In this document: one piece after another, positions 1-4,957 of the stretch
Layout: the number at the start of each line of letters is the position of its first letter
How positions within the stretch are numbered: the first letter of the stretch is position 1
Assembly (NCBI GenBank): GCA_913064925.1
Contig: CAJYBN010000176.1
Location: 1 to 5,862, forward strand
Source: an uncultured Peptococcaceae bacterium
Lineage (GTDB): Bacteria > Bacillota > Desulfotomaculia > Desulfotomaculales > Desulfallaceae
Length of the DNA: 5,862 nt
Reading direction: 5' to 3'
The notes under the pieces: generated by a model
Told to the model about the DNA's origin: nothing
Databases searched by the model: none
Seen by the model: the letters and a program-made list of their open reading frames with translations, nothing else
Position numbers and translations under genes: made by a program

Positions 1-56
1 AGGATAAGCTGATTCGGCCGGCCATGGTCAAAGTGGCCAAATCCGCAGGGCAATAA
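1..56 (+). CDS. grpE: GrpE nucleotide exchange factor, C-terminal fragment (5' end outside window)
   Basis: Only the last 17 complete codons and the TAA stop (54-56) are present; the reading frame begins at base 3. The peptide reads DKLIRPAMVKVAKSAGQ. The RPAMVKVA core is the typical end of the C-terminal beta-domain of bacterial GrpE, the part that contacts the DnaK nucleotide-binding domain. GrpE is a cytoplasmic homodimer that drives ADP release from DnaK and so resets the chaperone cycle. Its position 39 bases before dnaK matches the usual hrcA-grpE-dnaK-dnaJ order. Nothing can be said about the missing N-terminal coiled coil. The call rests on a short peptide plus context, but the two agree well. 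Confidence 0.93.
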   Translation, partial: DKLIRPAMVKVAKSAGQ

Positions 57-95
57 TCCCGGACCATCCTAGACGAGTATGGGAGGCGAGAGATA

Positions 96-1952
96 ATGGG
101 TAAAGTTTTAGGAATCGACTTGGGCACTACGAACTCCTGCATGGCAGTAATGGAAGGCGGCGAAGCTGTAGTAATTCCCAACGCGGAAGGCGGGCGCACC
201 ACACCTTCGGTGGTGGGGTTTTCCAAGACGGGGGAACGCCTTGTGGGTCAGGTGGCCAAAAACCAGGCCATCAGCAACCCGGAACGCACAGTAACTTCGA
301 TAAAAAGACACATGGGCAGCGATTACAAGGTTAATATAGATAGCAAGGAATATACCCCGCAGGAAATCTCGGCCATGATTTTACAGAAGTTGAAGGCCGA
401 TGCCGAGGCCTACCTGGGTGAAAAGATTACCCAGGCCGTAATTACGGTGCCGGCTTACTTTACCGACGCGCAGCGTCAAGCCACCAAGGACGCGGGTAAA
501 ATAGCCGGCCTGGAAGTGCTGCGCATCATTAACGAGCCTACGGCGGCGGCATTGGCTTATGGCCTGGACAAGGAGGAAGACCAAACCATCCTGGTGTTTG
601 ACCTGGGTGGCGGTACCTTTGACGTTTCCATATTGGAACTGGGCGACGGAGTGTTCGAAGTCAAGGCCACCAGCGGCAATAACCGCCTGGGCGGCGACGA
701 TTTTGACCAGCGGATAGTGGAGTATCTTTTAAGCGAGTTTAAGAAGGAAACCGGCATCGACCTCAAGGGTGACCGGATGGCCATGCAGCGCCTGAAGGAC
801 GCGGCGGAAAAGGCCAAGATCGAGTTGAGCGGCGTGATGACCGCCAACATTAACTTGCCTTTCATTACCGCCGACGCCAGCGGGCCCAAGCATATGGACA
901 TCACTTTGACGCGGGCCAAGTTCAACGAACTGACCGCGGACTTGGTGGAGAAAACGATGGGTCCCACCAGGCAGGCCATGGCCGATGCCGGGTTGGAGCC
1001 CAAGGATATTAACAAAATACTGTTGGTGGGCGGCTCCACCCGGATTCCGGCTGTGCAGGAGGCCATTAAGCAGTACCTGAAAAAAGAACCCCACAAGGGC
1101 ATTAACCCCGACGAGTGCGTGGCCATCGGCGCGGCCATTCAAGCCGGGGTGCTGGCGGGCGAAGTGAAAGACGTTTTGTTGCTGGACGTTACTCCGCTTT
1201 CCCTGGGTATTGAGACCCTGGGCGGAGTGTTTACCAAGCTCATCGAGCGCAATACCACCATTCCCACTTCCAAAAGCCAAGTGTTTACCACCGCTGCCGA
1301 CGGGCAAACCACAGTGGAGATACACGTGCTGCAAGGGGAACGGCCCATGGCGGCGGATAACAAGAGTCTGGGGCGTTTCCAGCTGACCGGCATACCCCCG
1401 GCGCCCCGGGGCGTGCCGCAAATTGAGGTTACGTTCGACATTGACGTCAACGGTATCGTCAACGTGTCGGCCAAAGATCTGGGTACCGGCAAAGCGCAGA
1501 GCATCATCATTTCCGGCGGCTCGGGCTTAAGTGAAGAGGAAATTGAAAAAATGATCAAAGATGCCGAGCGTTATGCCGAGGAGGACAAGAAGCGCAAGGA
1601 AGCCGTGGAACTGCGCAACCAGGCCGACAGCATGATTTACCAGGCCGAGAAGACCATTCGGGACCTGGGTGACAAGGCGGACAAGGACAAGGTGGAAAAG
1701 GTTAACCAGGCCGTGGAAAGGTTGAAGGAAGCACTTAAGGGTGATGACACCCAGAAAATTAAGAGCGCCATCGACGAGCTAACCAAACCGCTGTACGAGT
1801 TGACCGCTACCCTGTACCAGCAACAAGCCGAAGCCGGTAAGGCGGGCGCGGGCGGCCAGAGCTCCGGCGGCCCGGAACCCGGCAGGAACAAAGAAAAGGA
1901 TAACGTGGTTGACGCGGAATACGAGGTTGATGATGACAAGAAAAAAGATTAA
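96..1952 (+). CDS. dnaK: Molecular chaperone DnaK (Hsp70)
   Basis: ATP-driven cytoplasmic Hsp70 of 618 residues, about the usual length for Firmicutes. The three Hsp70 signatures are visible: IDLGTTNS at residues 7-14, the phosphate loop FDLGGGTFD at 168-176, and LLVGGSTRIP at 309-318. Lys70 (in SIKRHMG), Glu147 (in NEPTAAA) and Thr174 correspond to E. coli catalytic residues K70, E171 and T199. The hydrophobic interdomain linker VLLLDV is at 360-365. A beta substrate-binding domain (about 366-480), a charged helical lid (about 481-585) and a Gly-rich, acidic tail ending VDAEYEVDDDKKKD follow. Compared with E. coli, about 24 residues are absent between Lys70 and Glu147, the state found in Gram-positive Hsp70s. 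The ATG is preceded by GGGAGG (81-86) with 9-base spacing, and the protein starts directly with the conserved GKVLGIDLG strand. It works with the adjacent DnaJ and GrpE. Regulation is probably by HrcA/CIRCE upstream, which is not visible here. Confidence 0.99.
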   Translation: MGKVLGIDLGTTNSCMAVMEGGEAVVIPNAEGGRTTPSVVGFSKTGERLVGQVAKNQAISNPERTVTSIKRHMGSDYKVNIDSKEYTPQEISAMILQKLKADAEAYLGEKITQAVITVPAYFTDAQRQATKDAGKIAGLEVLRIINEPTAAALAYGLDKEEDQTILVFDLGGGTFDVSILELGDGVFEVKATSGNNRLGGDDFDQRIVEYLLSEFKKETGIDLKGDRMAMQRLKDAAEKAKIELSGVMTANINLPFITADASGPKHMDITLTRAKFNELTADLVEKTMGPTRQAMADAGLEPKDINKILLVGGSTRIPAVQEAIKQYLKKEPHKGINPDECVAIGAAIQAGVLAGEVKDVLLLDVTPLSLGIETLGGVFTKLIERNTTIPTSKSQVFTTAADGQTTVEIHVLQGERPMAADNKSLGRFQLTGIPPAPRGVPQIEVTFDIDVNGIVNVSAKDLGTGKAQSIIISGGSGLSEEEIEKMIKDAERYAEEDKKRKEAVELRNQADSMIYQAEKTIRDLGDKADKDKVEKVNQAVERLKEALKGDDTQKIKSAIDELTKPLYELTATLYQQQAEAGKAGAGGQSSGGPEPGRNKEKDNVVDAEYEVDDDKKKD

Positions 1953-2010
1953 TAAACAGTGTACGGGAACAGGATTTTGCATAAAATTGTAGAATAGAAT
2001 GAATCATTAC

Positions 2011-2048
2011 CACGGGCGGGAGGGCTGTTTTATGCCCTCCCCGCGGTG
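2011..2048 (+). terminator. GC-rich hairpin in the dnaK-dnaJ gap; possible partial terminator or mRNA-processing/stability element
   Basis: An inverted repeat lies between dnaK and dnaJ. The left arm is 2011-2025, the loop TGTTTTAT is 2026-2033 and the right arm is 2034-2048. The inner 8 bp (GGGAGGGC with GCCCTCCC) and the outer 3 bp (CAC with GTG) pair perfectly. Of the four positions between them one pairs, giving 12 of 15 paired overall. Only TTT follows the stem (2049-2051), so this is a poor classical intrinsic terminator. It ends 12 bases before the dnaJ Shine-Dalgarno region. A likely role, by inference, is partial termination or protection of a grpE-dnaK mRNA 3' end, which would make DnaK more abundant than DnaJ. 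The structure is seen in the sequence; the function is not proven. Confidence 0.55.
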
Positions 2049-2059
2049 TTTGCAGTAAA

Positions 2060-2068
2060 AGGTGGTGA
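2060..2068 (+). promoter_or_regulatory. Strong ribosome binding site that decides the dnaJ start
   Basis: AGGTGGTGA at 2060-2068, continuing TT, matches the extended Shine-Dalgarno consensus AGGAGGTGATC at nearly every position. The distance from the AGGTGG core to the GTG at 2074 is 8 bases, which is optimal. An in-frame GTG at 2062 lies inside this site and so cannot be the initiator served by it. Confidence 0.88.
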
Positions 2069-2073
2069 TTACC

Positions 2074-3210
2074 GTGGCAAAGCGGGATTATTACGAAATC
2101 CTGGGGGTATCCCGCGACGCTTCCCAGGAGGAAATTAAAAAGGCTTATCGCAAGCTGGCCCGCAAATATCACCCTGACGCCAACAAGGACGATAAAGACG
2201 CTGCAGAAAGATTCAAGGAAATTTCCGAGGCTTACCATGTGCTGAGCGACCCGGAAAAAAGGGAGGCTTATGACCGCTTTGGTCACGCAGCCACGGACGG
2301 CCAGCACAACGGGTTCGGCGGCTTTGGCGGGTTCGGCGGTGGTTTCGGCACCGATTTCGGTGGCTTGGGAGATATCTTCGACATGTTCTTCGGCACTGGT
2401 GGAAGGCAACGCCGTGGCCCGGAGCGCGGGGCCGACCTGCGGGCGGATATTGAGCTTACCTTTGAAGAAGCGGCTTTTGGTTTGGAAAAGGATATTAAGA
2501 TCCTGCGCACCGAAGAATGCGGTACCTGCGGGGGCAGCGGCGCGGCGCCGGGCACCGGCCAAAAAAGGTGCGAACAATGCGGCGGAACTGGCCAGATACA
2601 ATTTACTCAAAGCACGCCCTTTGGCCGTATAATCCAGTCTCGTACCTGTGACCGCTGCCGCGGAACGGGAACCGTCATTGAAAAACCGTGTCCCACTTGC
2701 CGGGGTGCCGGCCGGGTACGGCGCACCAGGACCATCAAGGTCAAAATACCGCCGGGCGTGGACAACGGTTCCAGGCTGCGCCTGAGCGGCGAAGGTGAGC
2801 CCGGGTTGCGCGGCGGCCCGCGCGGCGACCTGTTTGTGTACGTGCACGTACGCCCTCACCCTTTTTTCAGCCGGGACGGCAACGACGTCATTATCGAGGT
2901 GCCCGTTTCCATTGCGCAGGCCGCCCTGGGCGACGAAATTATGGTTCCCACCCTGGATGGCAAGGCCAAGCTGCGAGTGCCCGAGGGAACCCAGTCCGGT
3001 ACGGTGTTGCGTATGCGGGGTAAGGGCATTCCCGACGTACGCGGTTACGGGCGGGGCGATCAATATGTGCACATAAAGGTGGAAATACCCACCAAGCTGA
3101 CCGACAGGCAGAAGGAGCTGCTGCGGGAATTCGCCCGCATTGAGGAACAAAAAAAGGAAAACAGAGATAAGGGTTTTTTTAAGAAAGTACGTAACGCGTT
3201 CATGGGCTAG
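2074..3210 (+). CDS. dnaJ: Chaperone protein DnaJ (Hsp40, class A J-protein)
   Basis: Co-chaperone of 378 residues that binds unfolded protein and stimulates DnaK ATP hydrolysis. The J domain (about 1-70) starts AKRDYYEILGV and has the essential HPD at residues 33-35. A G/F-rich linker follows (about 80-107), with GFG repeats and the conserved DIFDMFFG at 100-107. Four CxxCxGxG zinc motifs are intact, with cysteines at 149/152, 166/169, 192/195 and 206/209; motifs 1 and 4 bind one Zn and motifs 2 and 3 the other. The C-terminal substrate-binding domains (KVKIPPGVDNGSRLRL onward) and a short basic tail end the protein. GTG 2074 is preferred over the longer in-frame GTG 2062: the strong ribosome binding site lies between them, and the protein then begins at the family's usual M-A-K-R-D-Y-Y. 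dnaJ lies 121 bases after dnaK, behind a hairpin, and 20 bases before the prmA start. Confidence 0.98.
   Translation: MAKRDYYEILGVSRDASQEEIKKAYRKLARKYHPDANKDDKDAAERFKEISEAYHVLSDPEKREAYDRFGHAATDGQHNGFGGFGGFGGGFGTDFGGLGDIFDMFFGTGGRQRRGPERGADLRADIELTFEEAAFGLEKDIKILRTEECGTCGGSGAAPGTGQKRCEQCGGTGQIQFTQSTPFGRIIQSRTCDRCRGTGTVIEKPCPTCRGAGRVRRTRTIKVKIPPGVDNGSRLRLSGEGEPGLRGGPRGDLFVYVHVRPHPFFSRDGNDVIIEVPVSIAQAALGDEIMVPTLDGKAKLRVPEGTQSGTVLRMRGKGIPDVRGYGRGDQYVHIKVEIPTKLTDRQKELLREFARIEEQKKENRDKGFFKKVRNAFMG
2311..2349 (+). repeat. Short tandem repeat encoding the GFG units of the DnaJ G/F linker
   Basis: Three consecutive 9-base units of the form GGN-TTY-GGC lie at 2311-2319, 2320-2328 and 2329-2337. After one extra GGT codon, a fourth unit follows at 2341-2349. 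They encode Gly-Phe-Gly four times in the flexible linker of DnaJ. The repeats vary at third codon positions, so the array is old and held by protein selection rather than a fresh slippage product. Confidence 0.8.
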
Positions 3211-3215
3211 CAGTT

Positions 3216-3221
3216 GGGAGG
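3216..3221 (+). promoter_or_regulatory. Ribosome binding site that decides the prmA start (TTG 3231)
   Basis: GGGAGG lies 9 bases before the TTG at 3231. The upstream in-frame ATG at 3222 directly abuts this site with zero spacing, too close for initiation from it. This argues for the TTG start, giving a protein beginning M-T-R-W-L-E-I-S like other PrmA proteins. Confidence 0.8.
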
Positions 3222-3230
3222 ATGGTTGTT

Positions 3231-4136
3231 TTGACCAGGTGGTTGGAGATTTCTGTTACCGTGCCGCGCGAACTGGTGGACGCGGTGGCTTTGATATTTC
3301 ATGAAATGGGTACGGGCGGGGTTGTTATTGAAGACCCCGCCTTCATTATCGGCCGCCCCGGTGCGACAGACGGGGGCGCGCCTCATTCTAGCCCGGGCGT
3401 CGCGGTAAAGGGTTACCTGCCTTGCGACAGCTCTGCCGCCGGCTGCCTGGAGGACCTATCCCGCAGGATGGGGGACTACGGCCTGGATTGGCAGAGCAAA
3501 ATGGTCAGGGAAGAAGAGTGGGCCGGCGCCTGGCGCGCCTACTATAAACCGGTACGGGTAGGCCGGCGGCTGGTGGTTAAGCCTGCCTGGGAGGAGTACG
3601 AAGTCCGGGCGGGGGAAATTGTCATTGAGCTGGACCCCGGTACGGCTTTCGGCTGCGGCAATCATCCCACCACCGCTATGTGCCTGGCGCTGCTGGAAGA
3701 ACGAGTGCGGGGCGGCGAAACGGTGTGCGACGTGGGAACCGGGTCGGGAATACTGGCCGTGGCGGCGGTGCTGCTGGGCGCGGCAAGGGTGCTGGCCCTG
3801 GACGTGGATGAGCAGGCGGTGCACACGGCGCGGAAAAACGCCGAGCTGAACGGTGTGGCCGGCAGGGTTACGGTACAGAGGGGCGATTTGTTGAACGGTG
3901 TGGAAGTAGAGGCTGATTTGGTGGTGGCCAATATCGTGGCCGATGCCATAATTCGCCTGGCACCGGAAGCGGCGGCAGCGCTGAAACCGGGTGGGTGTTT
4001 AATCGCCTCTGGAATTATTACCGAGCGGGCCGCGGAAGTATGCGGGACGCTGCGGGATGCGGGCCTGGTATCCGAAGAGCAAAAAGAGGACAGCGGTTGG
4101 GTGGCCGTGGTGTGCCGGAAGCCGGCGGCAGGATAA
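3231..4136 (+). CDS. prmA: Ribosomal protein L11 methyltransferase PrmA
   Basis: Cytoplasmic SAM-dependent enzyme that trimethylates ribosomal protein L11; 301 residues from the TTG start, close to the roughly 310 of B. subtilis PrmA (YqeT). The N-terminal substrate-recognition domain opens TRWLEISVTV and contains GTGGVVIEDP. The linker and family motif read LDPGTAFGCGNHPTT (FGCGNHPTT at 140-148). The Rossmann methyltransferase domain has the SAM loop DVGTGSGIL from residue 167, the acidic end of strand 2 at Asp191 (LALDVDE), and the catalytic-loop motif VVANIVAD with Asn234. The usual family motif is FGTGTHPTT or FGTGHHETT, so Cys142 and Asn144 are variants. The alternative start at ATG 3222 would add three residues but overlaps the Shine-Dalgarno site. 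dnaJ ends 20 bases upstream, so the two are surely co-transcribed. The gene's place after dnaJ is typical of Firmicutes. Confidence 0.96.
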   Translation: MTRWLEISVTVPRELVDAVALIFHEMGTGGVVIEDPAFIIGRPGATDGGAPHSSPGVAVKGYLPCDSSAAGCLEDLSRRMGDYGLDWQSKMVREEEWAGAWRAYYKPVRVGRRLVVKPAWEEYEVRAGEIVIELDPGTAFGCGNHPTTAMCLALLEERVRGGETVCDVGTGSGILAVAAVLLGAARVLALDVDEQAVHTARKNAELNGVAGRVTVQRGDLLNGVEVEADLVVANIVADAIIRLAPEAAAALKPGGCLIASGIITERAAEVCGTLRDAGLVSEEQKEDSGWVAVVCRKPAAG

Positions 4137-4156
4137 ACGGCCGCACCGCGACGGCG

Positions 4157-4180
4157 CGCCTACCGCAACGCCTACCGCAA
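4157..4180. repeat. Perfect 12-bp tandem duplication in the prmA-rsmE gap
   Basis: CGCCTACCGCAA occurs twice head to tail, at 4157-4168 and 4169-4180, with no mismatch. It lies in the 71-base non-coding gap between the prmA stop and the rsmE start. The gap holds no other gene and no clear terminator. The repeat is probably a local replication-slippage duplication. A binding site cannot be excluded, but nothing else points to one. Confidence 0.85.
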
Positions 4181-4193
4181 TATTTTACAGGGC

Positions 4194-4203
4194 AGGTGCA
4201 GGG
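4194..4203 (+). promoter_or_regulatory. Probable ribosome binding site of rsmE
   Basis: AGGTG at 4194-4198 (9 bases before the ATG) and AGGG at 4200-4203 (4 bases before) are the only purine-rich candidates. AGGTG has the better spacing. Both are weaker matches than the sites of dnaK, dnaJ and prmA. Confidence 0.5.
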
Positions 4204-4207
4204 ATAA

Positions 4208-4957
4208 ATGCCCAGGTTCTTTATCGAACCCTGTGACGTGCGGGGAGATGTCGTGACCATTACGGGCCGGGAAGCGCGTCACATAGCCAGGGTATTACGG
4301 CTGGGCCCGGGGGATATAATTACATTACTGGACGGCAGTGGCTGCCTGTACCGCTGCCGCATTGAGCAAATCGAAGCAGGATCCGTGATATGCCGGATTA
4401 TGCTGCGGCAAGCGGCCGGCGGCGAGCCGCCGTTACGTGTGGTACTGCTGCAGGGCGTGGCCAAGGGCGACCGCATGGATACCATTATACAAAAAGGTAC
4501 TGAACTGGGCGTGTCGGTTTTTTTGCCGGTCTTGTGCCACCGCAGCGTGGTGCGCCTGGATGAACGCAAAAAGGCCGCCCGCCGGGAACGCTGGCAGCGC
4601 ATTGCCGTGGAGGCCGCCAAGCAGTGCCGCCGCGCCCTGGTGCCCGAGGTGCTGGAACCACTCTCGTGGACGGCAGCGCTGGAAACAATTCCGCCCGGCG
4701 CGCTTGTGCTGGTACCTTGGGAGGAGGAACGGTACCGCAGTTTAAAAAAGGAACTTCGGTGCCGCGCCAGGCCGGATGAATTGTACATAATCATCGGGCC
4801 CGAGGGCGGGTTGGAAACGCGGGAAGTTGAACAAGCGTGCCGACGGGGAGCGGTTACGGTTACCTTGGGCCCGCGCATTTTGCGCACCGAAACCGCGGGT
4901 CCGGCGATTGTGGCCATGGTCATGTACCACTGGGGCGACCTGGGGGGAGAGGATTGA
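4208..4957 (+). CDS. rsmE: 16S rRNA (uracil-1498-N3)-methyltransferase RsmE
   Basis: SPOUT-superfamily enzyme, 249 residues, that uses SAM to methylate N3 of U1498 in helix 44 of 16S rRNA in the small subunit. The N-terminal PUA-like RNA-binding domain carries GREARHIARVLRL and DGSG. The C-terminal trefoil-knot domain shows KGDRMDTIIQKGTELGV (KGDRM at 86-90), then RWQRIAVEAAKQC, IIGPEGGL (GPEGG at 197-201) and LGPRILRTETA (220-230). The last two are the SAM-binding knot motifs typical of RsmE. A TAA codon at 4205-4207 sits in frame directly before the ATG, so 4208 is the earliest possible start, and the MPRFFIEP opening fits the family. It corresponds to B. subtilis YqeU. Its stop codon overlaps the start of mtaB. 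No truncation or missing key motif is seen. Confidence 0.97.
   Translation: MPRFFIEPCDVRGDVVTITGREARHIARVLRLGPGDIITLLDGSGCLYRCRIEQIEAGSVICRIMLRQAAGGEPPLRVVLLQGVAKGDRMDTIIQKGTELGVSVFLPVLCHRSVVRLDERKKAARRERWQRIAVEAAKQCRRALVPEVLEPLSWTAALETIPPGALVLVPWEEERYRSLKKELRCRARPDELYIIIGPEGGLETREVEQACRRGAVTVTLGPRILRTETAGPAIVAMVMYHWGDLGGED
4942..4952 (+). promoter_or_regulatory. mtaB ribosome binding site inside the end of rsmE
   Basis: The purine run GGGGGGAGAGG lies in the last codons of rsmE. Its GGAG core (4946-4949) is 7 bases before the mtaB ATG at 4957. Together with the TGATG stop/start overlap, it indicates translational coupling of the two genes. Confidence 0.7.

Noticed and set aside
57..95. grpE-dnaK gap checked for a promoter, CIRCE operator or hairpin
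   Set aside because: Only 39 bases are present, and apart from the dnaK ribosome binding site nothing is seen. No copy of the CIRCE repeat (TTAGCACTC, 9 bases, GAGTGCTAA) was noticed anywhere in the window.
1977..2000. Possible promoter in the dnaK-dnaJ gap: TTGCAT (1977-1982) with overlapping TAGAAT hexamers (1990-1995, 1995-2000)
   Set aside because: The spacing between the elements is only 7 or 12 bases instead of about 17, and no better -35 lies at the right distance. The AT-rich stretch is suggestive but not enough.
1807..3150. Long antisense open frame of about 447 codons across the dnaK end, the gap and most of dnaJ
   Set aside because: It lies opposite two certain genes, has no recognisable domain and no convincing ribosome binding site. 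Its length is explained by the GC-rich codon use of the sense strand, which rarely creates antisense stops.
3171..3180. GGG followed by seven T near the dnaJ end, resembling a terminator tail
   Set aside because: No GC-rich stem precedes it; it is inside the coding sequence (Gly-Phe-Phe) with prmA only 51 bases further on.
4518..4524. Seven T flanked by CGG and GCCGG inside rsmE
   Set aside because: The flanking complementarity is only a few bases, and the run encodes Val-Phe-Leu in a conserved part of the protein.
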